A stretch of 64,000 nt of DNA, from the NCBI RefSeq assembly GCF_014905135.1, contig NZ_CP041406.1, positions 1,302,001 to 1,366,000 on the forward strand, read 5' to 3'. The notes below the pieces were generated by a model. The model was given only the letters and a program-made list of their open reading frames with translations. It made no database searches and was not told the origin of the DNA. This document shows positions 18,084 through 27,444 of the stretch, piece after piece. The stretch comes from Sulfurimonas paralvinellae (GTDB taxonomy: Bacteria > Campylobacterota > Campylobacteria > Campylobacterales > Sulfurimonadaceae). Made by a program: the position numbers and the translations under genes. The first letter of the stretch is position 1. Every line of letters starts with the position of its first letter.

Positions 18084-20296
18084 ATCCAAAACAGAACAAG
18101 ATCACAAAGCTCATCACGCAGCTTGACCTCACGCAGCACATTAGTGAATTTGAATCATTCTTCTCACGCAGTCATTCTCTCTACATCGAAGGTGATCAGG
18201 AACTGCATTTTCGCTACATTAAAGCGCTCGATGCACTTGAGTTCAACGCACCACCGAAGGTTGCAGATTTTACAGAGATAAAACTGCATCTGAAAAAACA
18301 TGGTGTTCTTAATTTTGAACAGATATTTGAACTTGTCAAAGTTGTGCGCTATTTTCGCTACTTTAAAAATCGTGAGCTTGAAGGGCTCATCGGCGAGTGG
18401 ATGGAGAAAATTGTCACTCCTGAGAGCTTTACCGAGATAGAGAAATACTTTACCCATGACGGAAAATTTGAAGAGAATCTCGATGAGACGCTCTTTGGAC
18501 TCTCACAAAGAATAAAAGAGTACAAAAATGAGATGAGCGGCGCACTCAAACGTATGATGAACAGCTCGAAACTTGCCGGCTATCTCATCGACACACAGGT
18601 GCACTACATCAACAATGAAGAGTGTCTGCTTGTTCGCGGCGGTTTTAACCATGTCCTCAAAGGTGCCGTTGTCGGACGCAGCAGCGGCGGCTTTTTCTAT
18701 GTTGCACCTGATGCGATCTTAAAGACAAAAGAGAAGATCCGCTACATCGAGCAGGAGCGTGAAGCTATCTTTTACAGTTATGCAAAAGAGTTCTCTGCAA
18801 AACTAAGTGAGCTTCTGCCTTTTATAAACTTCATCGACAAAGAGTTTACAAAGTTCGACAACTATCAGGCACGTGTTTTGTTTGCAAAGAGCAAGAACAT
18901 GCAGCTTGTCAAGAGTCAAAAAGACTCCAAGATTCTTCTAAAAGATTTTATCCACCCTGCTCTGCATAATGCCAAGCCTATCAGCGTTGATTTTTCAAAA
19001 AATATTTTGATGATAACAGGTGTCAATGCCGGTGGTAAGACGATGCTTCTCAAATCAATTCTAGCATCTGCTTTTATGGCAAAATACATCATCCCAATGA
19101 AGCTCAATGACAACAAATCGCATATAGGAAATTTCAAAGCTATCGAAGCCATCATCGATGATCCACAAAATGTAAAAAATGACATCTCGACTTTTGCAGG
19201 ACGTATGCAGCAGTTCTCACGTATCTTTGAATACCGCTCTGCCCTTGTCGGTGTCGATGAGATAGAACTCGGAACAGACTCAGATGAAGCAGCGGCACTT
19301 TTTAAGGTAATACTTGACGACTTGATAAATCGCGGACAAAAAGTCGTCGTTACAACCCACCATAAACGTCTCGCCGCCCTTATGGCAGACCGTGACGATG
19401 TGGAGTTGATGGCTGCCGTGTATGATGAAGAGGCTCGCCGTCCAACCTATGAGTTCATGCAGGGAATCATTGGGAAAAGCTATGCCTTTGAAACGGCATC
19501 ACGCTACGGCATTGCCAACAAACTCGTAAACGAAGCCAAAAAAGTCTACGGAGATAATTCTGAAAAACTCTCATTGCTTATTGAACGTGGAAGTCAGCTT
19601 GAACGTGAACTCAAACAGAAGCATAAAGCGGTTGATGAAAAACTCGAAGAGCTGCAAAAAAAAGAGCGTGCTTTAAAAGAGCAGAAAGATGAACTGCAAA
19701 AAGAGCTCCAACGTCAGAAAGCAGAACTTAAACGTGAGTACGACCTTGCCATAAATGAGGCGAAAAAAGCAGCACGTGAGGGTGACACAAAAGCCATTCA
19801 CCGTGCCATGAACAAAGCCAATAAAAAACTGCCGCGTGAACAAAAAGAGCATATCAAACAAGACGTAGCCTTCAATGTCGGCGATGAAGTAAAATACCAC
19901 TCACAAAGCGGTGTAATCGTCTCTATGAAAGGCAAAGACGAAGCTATCATCGAAGCAAACAGTATGAAGGTCCGTGTCAAAACAAAACATCTCAAACACA
20001 CGAAGATCGTCAAGCCAAAACCACAAACGAATGTCAACCTCAATGTCACAAAAAAAGCAGGGCTGAAATGTGATCTGCATGGCATGCGAGCCGATGAAGC
20101 CACAGAAGTGCTTGATAAGTTCTTAAACGATGCCCTCATCAACGGCTGGGATGAAGTACTTGTTTATCACGGTATCGGTACAGGAAAACTCTCCTATGCC
20201 GTCAAAGAGTTTCTAAAAACACACCCGAGAGTAAAAGGTTTCGATGACGCGCCACAGCATATGGGTGGATTTGGTGCGAAAGTGGTCTATCTCTAA
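18074..20296 (+). CDS. mutS2: Endonuclease MutS2
   Basis: MutS2 is a MutS relative without mismatch-recognition domains; it limits recombination or acts on collided ribosomes in different species. The product has 740 residues: a core/lever region, an ATPase with Walker A GVNAGGKTMLL and the GVDEIELGTDSDEAAAL Walker B region, a long charged coiled coil (about 495-600) and a C-terminal Smr nuclease domain with CDLHGMRADEA and YHGIGTGKL. It overlaps the previous gene by 10 nt and the next by 1 nt. It is distinct from the MutS7 protein at 35.5-38.6 kb. Confidence 0.95.
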   Translation: MSVDPKQNKITKLITQLDLTQHISEFESFFSRSHSLYIEGDQELHFRYIKALDALEFNAPPKVADFTEIKLHLKKHGVLNFEQIFELVKVVRYFRYFKNRELEGLIGEWMEKIVTPESFTEIEKYFTHDGKFEENLDETLFGLSQRIKEYKNEMSGALKRMMNSSKLAGYLIDTQVHYINNEECLLVRGGFNHVLKGAVVGRSSGGFFYVAPDAILKTKEKIRYIEQEREAIFYSYAKEFSAKLSELLPFINFIDKEFTKFDNYQARVLFAKSKNMQLVKSQKDSKILLKDFIHPALHNAKPISVDFSKNILMITGVNAGGKTMLLKSILASAFMAKYIIPMKLNDNKSHIGNFKAIEAIIDDPQNVKNDISTFAGRMQQFSRIFEYRSALVGVDEIELGTDSDEAAALFKVILDDLINRGQKVVVTTHHKRLAALMADRDDVELMAAVYDEEARRPTYEFMQGIIGKSYAFETASRYGIANKLVNEAKKVYGDNSEKLSLLIERGSQLERELKQKHKAVDEKLEELQKKERALKEQKDELQKELQRQKAELKREYDLAINEAKKAAREGDTKAIHRAMNKANKKLPREQKEHIKQDVAFNVGDEVKYHSQSGVIVSMKGKDEAIIEANSMKVRVKTKHLKHTKIVKPKPQTNVNLNVTKKAGLKCDLHGMRADEATEVLDKFLNDALINGWDEVLVYHGIGTGKLSYAVKEFLKTHPRVKGFDDAPQHMGGFGAKVVYL

Positions 20297-21489
20297 TGGC
20301 GAAGCATATAGCTGTTATCGGCGGAGGTGCTTCGGGACTTATGAGTGCCATACTCTGTGCCCGTGCAGGTTTGGAAGTTTCACTTTTTGAGCAGAACAAC
20401 AAACTTGCCAAAAAGATTCTGGTCTCGGGAAACGGCCGTTGTAATATTACCAACGCAAACCTCTCACACAATGACTATTTTTCCCAAAACCCTGCTTTTG
20501 TTGAGTACGCTCTGCGTGAGTTTGGATTTAAAGCATTTGAGAAATTTGCCGCTTCCATAGGGCTTTTGCTTGATGTTAAAGAAGACGGCAGAGCCTATCC
20601 ACTCTCAAACGAGGCCAAAAGTGTCGCTAAGATATTTGAAGAGTATGCAAAGAGTCTTGGTGTCATCTTTCATACCAATGCCAAGATAAACTCCATTAAA
20701 GAGTTTATAACAAAATACGATGCCCTCATAGTCGCTACCGGCTCACGTGCGGCTTCACATCTTGGCGGTAACAGTGACGGAGAGGAGTTTGCACGTGAGT
20801 TTGGACACAACATCATCCCTGCTTATCCTTCCCTTGTCCAGCTAGAGATTGATTCCAAGTTTATTCATAAAATGGCAGGTGCCAAAGTTGATGGAGAAGT
20901 CACACTCTTTATCAACTATCAAAAAGAACTCAGTGCCAAAGGCGACATCCTCTTTACGAACTACGGTATCTCCGGTTTTGCCATTTTAGATATCTCGCAG
21001 GCAGCATCCAAAGCACTGTTGGAATTTTCTCATGTTGCTGTTTCACTTAATCTGCTTCCAAGCCTCACGCAGCAGCAGATCGCAAGTCATGTATCCACTC
21101 TTACAAAAGAACTGCCGCACTTTACACTTTTGGATATTTTAGTCGGTCTTCTGCCATTGAAAATCGCTGCAACTATTTTAGACTTTTTAAAATTTCCTCA
21201 CGCAACTAAAGCCAAAGATATTAATACAAAAACAGCCAAAAAAATTGCCAACTGTGTGAATAACTGGCGATTTGAAATCGAAGAGACGCATGGTTTTCGT
21301 CACGCAGAGGTCAGCGGCGGTGGCATTGACACCAATGAAGTCAATCCAAAAACCATGGAATCACTCAAACAAAAGAATCTTTACTTTACAGGAGAAGTGC
21401 TCGATATCGTCGGCAGACGCGGCGGCTACAACTTCGCTTTTGCATGGGCATCTGCTTATTTGGCCGCGCAAGATATAATCAAAAAATAA
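20296..21489 (+). CDS. YhiN/HI0933-family flavoprotein
   Basis: The product has 397 residues. The N-terminal FAD-binding motif AVIGGGASGLMSAILCARAG, the KILVSGNGRCNITN segment and the C-terminal FTGEVLDIVGRRGGYNF are hallmarks of the HI0933/YhiN family (NAD(P)/FAD-dependent oxidoreductase, aminoacetone oxidase type). The physiological substrate is not known for most members. The ATG overlaps the mutS2 stop (TAATG), so the two are translationally coupled. Confidence 0.9.
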   Translation: MAKHIAVIGGGASGLMSAILCARAGLEVSLFEQNNKLAKKILVSGNGRCNITNANLSHNDYFSQNPAFVEYALREFGFKAFEKFAASIGLLLDVKEDGRAYPLSNEAKSVAKIFEEYAKSLGVIFHTNAKINSIKEFITKYDALIVATGSRAASHLGGNSDGEEFAREFGHNIIPAYPSLVQLEIDSKFIHKMAGAKVDGEVTLFINYQKELSAKGDILFTNYGISGFAILDISQAASKALLEFSHVAVSLNLLPSLTQQQIASHVSTLTKELPHFTLLDILVGLLPLKIAATILDFLKFPHATKAKDINTKTAKKIANCVNNWRFEIEETHGFRHAEVSGGGIDTNEVNPKTMESLKQKNLYFTGEVLDIVGRRGGYNFAFAWASAYLAAQDIIKK

Positions 21490-21524
21490 TCTGCTATAAT
21501 AAATAAAACAAATAAAGGTTAACA

Positions 21525-22082
21525 ATGTCAACACCTCTTATTATTCTCATAGTACTGGCAATCATTCTCGTTTTGATGTACAACTCTCTTGTTGCAAAGA
21601 AAAATCAGGTTGAAAATATCTTCGCATCTGTTGATACACAGCTTAAAAAACGCTACGACCTCATCCCGAATCTTGTCGCTTCGGTTTCAAAATATATGGA
21701 TCATGAAAAGTCTCTTCTTGAAGAGGTGACAAAGCTCAGAAGTGAAGCCAACAGACCGAATATCTCCGATAAACAGAAGATGAACCTCGATGCAAAAATC
21801 ACAAAAGCACTCGGTTCCATTATGATAGCCGTTGAGAACTATCCTGACTTAAAAGCCAATGAAAATGTAATGCACCTGCAGCGCTCTTTAAATGAAGTAG
21901 AAGAGCAGATAGCGGCAGCCAGACGTGCTTATAACCAGGCCGTTACAGATTACAACAATGCGTTAGAGATGATTCCGACAAATATCATGGCATCTATGAT
22001 GGGTTACAAAGAAAAAGATGTCTTTGAGATCACAGAAGATGAGAGAAAAAATGTCAATGTAGGTGAGTTGTTTTCTAAATAA
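21525..22082 (+). CDS. lemA: LemA family protein
   Basis: The product has 185 residues: one N-terminal transmembrane helix (about 3-20) and a helical bundle with RYDLIPNLVASVSKYMDHEK, the LemA signature. The precise role is unknown. A new promoter is likely (-10 TATAAT at 21495-21500), with AAAGG before the start. The following DUF3137 gene overlaps the stop, and LemA/DUF3137 pairing is frequent in bacteria, so they probably act together at the membrane. Confidence 0.93.
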   Translation: MSTPLIILIVLAIILVLMYNSLVAKKNQVENIFASVDTQLKKRYDLIPNLVASVSKYMDHEKSLLEEVTKLRSEANRPNISDKQKMNLDAKITKALGSIMIAVENYPDLKANENVMHLQRSLNEVEEQIAAARRAYNQAVTDYNNALEMIPTNIMASMMGYKEKDVFEITEDERKNVNVGELFSK

Positions 22083-23041
22083 TGAAAACTATCAGCGAAC
22101 TTACAGACTTCTACTACAAAACCCTCTACCCTGTACTTCAGGAGCTGGAGGAAGACAGAAAAGCACTCAAACAAAGAGTCATCAGCTTTGCGAGTGTCTA
22201 TATCATCGCTGTTGCCCTTATCGCACTCTCAATTTATAAATATGTTGATATTGATATGCTCTTTTTTATGGGTGTTTTTGCACTTGCAGGTTTTGGCTGG
22301 CTCTATCGTTTTTTAGTTAGTGACTATACCAGTGATTTCAAACAAAGGGTTATAGCACCGCTTATTCACGAAATAGATGAAAATCTTGACTATCTTCCTG
22401 AACTCCATGTTCCTGTTGCAAATTTCAACCGCTCAAAACTCTTTACCTCCCGACCTGACCGTGTGAGCGGAAATGACTATGTTCGTGGCAAAATAGATGG
22501 AATCGATATTGCATTTTCCGACTTTCACGCAGAGAAACGTCATAAAGATTCTAAAGGCAGAGAGTCATGGACGACAATCTTTCAAGGACTGTTTATTATC
22601 TCGGATTTTCATAAAACATTTCATGGAGAAACTGTCATACTACCCGACTACGCCCAGTCTACTTTTGGAGACCTCATCGGCTCATGGCTGCAGACAAATA
22701 ACTTCTCACGTAAGCAGCTTGTCAAAATGGACTCGCCAGAATTTGAAAAAGCATTCGTCGTCTACGGGACAGATCAGGTAGAAGCGCGATACATCCTCAC
22801 GCATACATTGATGCAAAAACTTTTAAACTACAAAAAACGTTCAAAACACCCGCTATATGTCTCTTTCATCCGCGGAAAAATCTATATGGCCATCGAATAT
22901 AACGACGATATGTTCGAGCCGGCTGTTTTTCGTTCACTTTTAAACTATAAAATAGCAATGCAGTACTTAGCAACCCTGCACCTTGCCATCGGCATTGTAG
23001 AAGAGTTGAAACTCAATCAAAAACTGTGGAGTAAAAAATGA
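22082..23041 (+). CDS. DUF3137 membrane protein, LemA partner
   Basis: The product has 319 residues. Two transmembrane helices lie near residues 37-80 and are followed by a soluble domain with YVRGKIDGIDIAFSDFHAE and KTFHGETVILPDYAQ, matching DUF3137. The enzymatic role is unknown. It overlaps the lemA stop by 1 nt and the following gene by 4 nt, so a single polycistronic message is expected. Confidence 0.85.
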   Translation: MKTISELTDFYYKTLYPVLQELEEDRKALKQRVISFASVYIIAVALIALSIYKYVDIDMLFFMGVFALAGFGWLYRFLVSDYTSDFKQRVIAPLIHEIDENLDYLPELHVPVANFNRSKLFTSRPDRVSGNDYVRGKIDGIDIAFSDFHAEKRHKDSKGRESWTTIFQGLFIISDFHKTFHGETVILPDYAQSTFGDLIGSWLQTNNFSRKQLVKMDSPEFEKAFVVYGTDQVEARYILTHTLMQKLLNYKKRSKHPLYVSFIRGKIYMAIEYNDDMFEPAVFRSLLNYKIAMQYLATLHLAIGIVEELKLNQKLWSKK

Positions 23042-23559
23042 AAATAAAAGTAACACTCATAGCCCTCATGGCCGTTGCAAATCTCTTTGCACTGAATGTT
23101 GGAGAGAAACCAAAAGAGGTCGTCATAGAGAAAGAGAACGGCGGGCTTGTCAAAGACGGTTCCCCATGGAACTCCAATATGCTTAAAGAAAAAGTCTATG
23201 TAATGTTCTACGTCGATCCCGATGAAAAAGATCTCAATGAAGATTTTTCGCAAGCACTCAAAGCCAAAGAGTACAGGAAAAAAGGCGACTTCGGCAGTCT
23301 TGCCGTTATCAATCTAGCTGCGACATGGAAGCCAAACTTCATCATCGAGTCTATCTTAAAAGGCAAGCAAAAAGAGTTTCCAAAAACCATCTATGTCAAA
23401 GACAAAAACAAAGTTCTCGTCAATGAGTGGGATATTGCCGATGACAACTCCGACATCATCATCTTTGACAAAAGCGGCAAAGTGATTTTTTACAAAGCAG
23501 GAAAAATGAACGATGAAGATATGCAGCAGGCATTTCAACTTATAGAGGAAAACATATAA
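23038..23559 (+). CDS. YtfJ-family periplasmic protein
   Basis: The product has 173 residues with a short signal peptide (MKIKVTLIALMAVANLFA). The mature domain has a thioredoxin-like fold outline (VYVMFYVDPDEKDLNEDF, ATWKPNF, DIIIFDKSGKVIFYKAGK) but no CxxC, which matches the YtfJ family. The function of this family is not established. It is embedded in the lemA operon (ATGA overlap with DUF3137, 0-nt gap to the next gene). Confidence 0.82.
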   Translation: MKIKVTLIALMAVANLFALNVGEKPKEVVIEKENGGLVKDGSPWNSNMLKEKVYVMFYVDPDEKDLNEDFSQALKAKEYRKKGDFGSLAVINLAATWKPNFIIESILKGKQKEFPKTIYVKDKNKVLVNEWDIADDNSDIIIFDKSGKVIFYKAGKMNDEDMQQAFQLIEENI

Positions 23560-24345
23560 ATGGACAACGAAACAAGCATACTCAGTCTAAGCATTAAAGA
23601 TCTCTTTACGAAGAAGATGATCACCTACTCTATCATGCCTTTTATCATCTCGATGATAGTGCTCTACATTCTCTTTTTCATCGTTGCAGGACTTGGCATC
23701 GACCAAATGACAACGATGGACGTACAGACAACACAGACGACAATACAAAACGGTGTGCCGCATACTGAGAGTTTTCAGGCGACCTTAGCAGGCACGGCAA
23801 TAATGAAGTTTCTCATGAGCTCCGCACTCACTTCCTGGATAGCAACCTTTTTTATCTACACGATCGGCGGTTTTTTAACACTCTACGCTTCTATATTTGT
23901 GGCTTTGATCGTCATTGGTTTTTTAACGCATAATATTCTGCGTGAGATACAGTTTCGACACTATCAGGATGTAGAGTTGATAGGCTATTCAAACGCCTTT
24001 GAGAGTATCTTTTTTACACTCAAATGGGTACTCATCATGATAGCGCTCTTTTTTCTCTTTATTCCACTTTATTTCATTCCCGTAGTAAATGTCATCGCTT
24101 TTAACTTTCCGCTGTATTACTTCTTTCATAAAATGATGACCTACGATGTCAGCTCGAACATCTGTACAAAAGAAGAAGATATGAAGATCCGTTTTTTTTA
24201 CGGTTCAACACTCAGACTCAAAACACTGGGACTCTATCTGCTTTCACTCATCCCTTTTGTTATCTTCTTTGCATCTGTATTTTATGTCATCTATTTGGGA
24301 CACAGTTATTTTATTGAAGTCAGAAAATTAAGAGCGGAGGATTAA
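23560..24345 (+). CDS. EI24-domain integral membrane protein
   Basis: The product has 261 residues. Four to six long transmembrane helices surround a polar loop rich in Thr and Gln (about 53-75). The pattern and the LRLKTLGLYLLSLIPFVIFF end match the EI24/CysZ-like superfamily. CysZ members take up sulfate, but most EI24 proteins are uncharacterised, so I do not assign a substrate. It is the last gene of the operon, starting one base after the previous stop; a hairpin overlaps its stop codon. Confidence 0.82.
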   Translation: MDNETSILSLSIKDLFTKKMITYSIMPFIISMIVLYILFFIVAGLGIDQMTTMDVQTTQTTIQNGVPHTESFQATLAGTAIMKFLMSSALTSWIATFFIYTIGGFLTLYASIFVALIVIGFLTHNILREIQFRHYQDVELIGYSNAFESIFFTLKWVLIMIALFFLFIPLYFIPVVNVIAFNFPLYYFFHKMMTYDVSSNICTKEEDMKIRFFYGSTLRLKTLGLYLLSLIPFVIFFASVFYVIYLGHSYFIEVRKLRAED

Positions 24346-24359
24346 GAGAACATCTCTTA
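24343..24359. terminator. Short hairpin between convergent genes
   Basis: TAAGAGA and TCTCTTA pair around ACA. The stem contains the stop codons of both convergent genes (EI24 and helicase). The stem is only 7 bp and has no long T-run, so termination strength is uncertain. Confidence 0.4.
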
Positions 24360-26438
24360 GTCTTCTTCTTTGTCCGCCTCTTTCATAACAAGGGCGCGGT
24401 AATTCTCATCTTTTGCAACAAGTCCAGCTTCATAGAGAAACTGGCTTGGCAGGAAGTTCTGTTTTTTTATCTTGTCATACTTGGCATAGCTTAGGTAGAG
24501 AATATCTTTTGCACGTGTCACCGCAACATAAAAGAGGCGTCTCTCTTCATCAAGACTGCCTCCGCGCTGCATCAGCTTGCGGTTTGGAAATCTTCCGTCC
24601 ATCAAGTCAACAACATAGACCTCTTTATATTCAAGCCCTTTACTTGCGTGAACACTTAAAAGGTTCACACCCTCGCCCTGCGTGAGGTCAGAAGAGCCGA
24701 GTATCATCGCATTTAAGAACCTGTCATGCTCGTTATATGGTTTTGCCAACTCCTGCAACAGCAGCATCTTTCTGTTGATGCGGATATTGGACTCCTCTTT
24801 TTGCTTCTCATCAATGCTCCCGTCTTTGAGTGTCGCACGTTTTGTCGAAAGATAATCACCAATATATTTAAAAAGCTGAGAATCAACGATTTTACGAACA
24901 ATAGTTCTCGGCTGCTTAATGCCTTTTAAATCACGAAAGAGCAGATAGAAATTATGCAAAAATGTTGCGGATTCTTTTGTCAGTTTCGGATGTTTAAGCA
25001 CAGGGTTTTTCATAAACTTCGCTTCAAATCCGAGTTTGGCATATTTACCCACGGCACCGAGTTCCAAAAAGTCATCGAAAAGCCCCAGTTGATGGTTGAG
25101 CTTTCGTTTTTCAAAAGGATTCTTCACACTTTCATCAGGTGCATAGAGTCCATAGAACATACTCCCCTGCCCAAGAGATTTCAAGGCAATATAGAGCTCT
25201 TTTGCCATAGCACTTCCAATGCCGCGGGCAAACTCAAAGAGGTGAATAAAGGCCATCATATCCGCTTCATTGACAAGCAGCGTGTAAAGGTCAAGTACTG
25301 CCTTCACCTCACGCGAATCAAAGAAGCTCGTTCCACCTTTTCGCTTGCAGGCTATACCAAGCTCACGCAGCCCTACTTCAATACCATCTGCTGAAGAGTT
25401 GTTACGGAAGATGACAGCGATCTCCTCACGCGGCGTAGCACTTTGCGAGATCTTGTCAGCCACTCCATGATACTGATCAAAAAGTTCATCAAATGCCAAA
25501 AGCTTCGGAAGATGTGCATCATAATCACGTGTAACCTCGAGTTTTTTAGGATAGATTCTCTCATTTATCTCTATTACTTTGTTTGCCAACGACAAAATAG
25601 GTCGAGAAGAACGGTAATTTTTTGTCAAGGTATGGACAACTGCAGCAGGATACTTCTTCGTAAAAGAGCCTATGATGGTAATATCTGCACCGTTAAAAGC
25701 ATAAATAGACTGATCATAATCCCCCACGCAAAAGAGTGAAGGCGGATTCATCGCATCTATCAACGTGCCCTGCAATGCATTGGTATCTTGGTACTCATCT
25801 ACAAGTACCTCTTTATAACCAAGATCACTCTCTTTTGCCATCTTTCGAAACTCTAAAAGCAGGTCATTGAAATTCAAAAAACCATACTCACGCTTGAGCG
25901 CTTCGAACTCATCGACGACATCAGCGTATATCATGGCAAAAAGTTCATGTTCGGGATAGTTTTCTATAAGCCACTGTTCAAAATTCTTTTCCAACTCGGT
26001 ATTTTGATAGTAGGAGTAGAGATCATAGAGATAGTTACCGCCATAAGCCTGTACATCAGCATCTATATGCATAAAAGAACGTTTTTCAAATACAGAGCGA
26101 AAAAGAGTTTTCAACTCACGTTGCTGTTTAAGCACAACCCGTTTGTCCCGTTTTTTCAGCCAGCGATAGCTCACTGCATGAAAAGTTCCCGCATCTATCT
26201 TTTTTGCAACATCCCCGCCAAAATACTCCCCAATGCGTGCCACCATCTCAGCTGCTGCTTTATTTGTAAAAGTCAGCAGCAGTATCTCTTGAGGCTGTAC
26301 ACCGGAGTTCAGCAGGTGTGCGATTCTGCCGACTATCGTCGATGTCTTTCCGGTCCCTGCAGAAGCGATAATAAGATTTTGATTGGCTTTTGAAGTTGCA
26401 GCGGCATGCTGTTCTTCATTTAAACGGCTTAAAGGCAT
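24357..26438 (-). CDS. UvrD/Rep-family superfamily 1 DNA helicase
   Basis: The product is a 3'-5' DNA helicase of 693 residues. Motifs: Q-motif region LNEEQHAAATS, Walker A ASAGTGKTSTI, TFTNKAAAEM, Walker B VDEYQDTN, GDYDQSIYAFNGA, and motif V/VI VNLLSVHASKGLEYKEV and RRLFYVAVTRAKD. All helicase motifs are intact. It corresponds to the Rep/UvrD-like helicase that Campylobacterota carry for replication or repair. It converges with the lemA operon and is divergent from the GGDEF gene, with 29 nt between this start and the earliest possible GGDEF start. Confidence 0.94.
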   Translation of the reverse strand: MPLSRLNEEQHAAATSKANQNLIIASAGTGKTSTIVGRIAHLLNSGVQPQEILLLTFTNKAAAEMVARIGEYFGGDVAKKIDAGTFHAVSYRWLKKRDKRVVLKQQRELKTLFRSVFEKRSFMHIDADVQAYGGNYLYDLYSYYQNTELEKNFEQWLIENYPEHELFAMIYADVVDEFEALKREYGFLNFNDLLLEFRKMAKESDLGYKEVLVDEYQDTNALQGTLIDAMNPPSLFCVGDYDQSIYAFNGADITIIGSFTKKYPAAVVHTLTKNYRSSRPILSLANKVIEINERIYPKKLEVTRDYDAHLPKLLAFDELFDQYHGVADKISQSATPREEIAVIFRNNSSADGIEVGLRELGIACKRKGGTSFFDSREVKAVLDLYTLLVNEADMMAFIHLFEFARGIGSAMAKELYIALKSLGQGSMFYGLYAPDESVKNPFEKRKLNHQLGLFDDFLELGAVGKYAKLGFEAKFMKNPVLKHPKLTKESATFLHNFYLLFRDLKGIKQPRTIVRKIVDSQLFKYIGDYLSTKRATLKDGSIDEKQKEESNIRINRKMLLLQELAKPYNEHDRFLNAMILGSSDLTQGEGVNLLSVHASKGLEYKEVYVVDLMDGRFPNRKLMQRGGSLDEERRLFYVAVTRAKDILYLSYAKYDKIKKQNFLPSQFLYEAGLVAKDENYRALVMKEADKEED

Positions 26439-26533
26439 TCGGAATTATACCCACCGAGTATTAAAAATTGATAATTCACATAGCTTTAATGACAAAGAGG
26501 CTAAAATACACTCAAATCTTTCAAAGGATCAAA

Positions 26534-27355
26534 GTGGAAAAAGACAATGCAATTTTTAAAATCATCACTAATGAGACAAGAGAAAGTACCGAACCCATGG
26601 AAATAGTAACTCCTACTATTTATGCTTCCGTCTTTTCCAAGTTTGCCGACAAACATGACCTGTCTCTTGAAAATGAGGAAGAAATTTCACACAATATTCT
26701 TAAAGATGAGTGCTCTTTTTTAACTGAGCTGCAGACAAAAACATCAGAAAATGCAAATCGCTTAAGCAAAAATACAAAAAAAGCCATCAATGCGATCAAA
26801 GATAAAAATGACACACTGCTTAATGAGGTGCTACACGAAACAGAAGCACTGCGACTTGAAGTGGAAAAACTACGTGAATCCGTTTATAAAGATGAATTAA
26901 CACATGTATATAATCGAAAATGGCTTCATGACAATTGTATGCAAACAGACAAGGAGTCTTTCAACCAAGAAGGTGTTTTAGCAATGATCGACTTAAATTA
27001 TTTTAAACTCATCAATGACACATATGGTCATGTCATCGGAGATAAAGTGCTTATTTTTATAGCTAACAGACTAAAAAGCATCAACAAAAATGTCATTCGA
27101 TACGGCGGCGATGAATTTATTATTCTTTTTCCGAAAAACAGTTCAATTGAACATACTAGAGAACTATTGGATAGAACAAGAGAGAGTGTCTTATCCAAAA
27201 AACTCAAAGCCCATGAAGAGATGTTTACACTTAGTTTTTCTTTTGGTGTTGCCAGCTTTAAAAGTGGTAATAAACTTGCAAAAGTCCTCGAAGATGCCGA
27301 CAAAAGCATGTACAATGATAAAATCAATATAAAAAAGAGAATCACAGGCATCTAA
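26534..27355 (+). CDS. Cytoplasmic diguanylate cyclase (GGDEF)
   Basis: The product has 273 residues from the GTG at 26534, which has AAAGGA 5 nt upstream; the frame is open further upstream, but that segment has no SD and overlaps the divergent promoter region. The N-terminal 115 residues are helical and charged with no membrane segment. The C-terminal GGDEF domain has an intact RYGGDEF active site and an N-terminal DELTHVYNR. The RxxD inhibitory site normally found just upstream of GGDEF reads SINK here, so product inhibition at that site is not expected. The N-terminal domain may sense a signal or mediate dimerisation; the signal is unknown. Confidence 0.9.
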   Translation: MEKDNAIFKIITNETRESTEPMEIVTPTIYASVFSKFADKHDLSLENEEEISHNILKDECSFLTELQTKTSENANRLSKNTKKAINAIKDKNDTLLNEVLHETEALRLEVEKLRESVYKDELTHVYNRKWLHDNCMQTDKESFNQEGVLAMIDLNYFKLINDTYGHVIGDKVLIFIANRLKSINKNVIRYGGDEFIILFPKNSSIEHTRELLDRTRESVLSKKLKAHEEMFTLSFSFGVASFKSGNKLAKVLEDADKSMYNDKINIKKRITGI

Positions 27356-27392
27356 GAGATGCCTTATAAGCAAATTCTCACCTCTTTTTGGA

Positions 27393-27398
27393 TATAAT
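27393..27398 (+). promoter_or_regulatory. Promoter -10 box of valS
   Basis: TATAAT lies 47 nt before the valS start, with a T-rich stretch (CCTCTTTTTGGA) upstream in place of a -35 box. This is the promoter style usual in this phylum. Confidence 0.6.
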
Positions 27399-27444
27399 CG
27401 CGAAATTTTAAGTAAGACTCAAAAACTTCATTTAAGGCGATTAT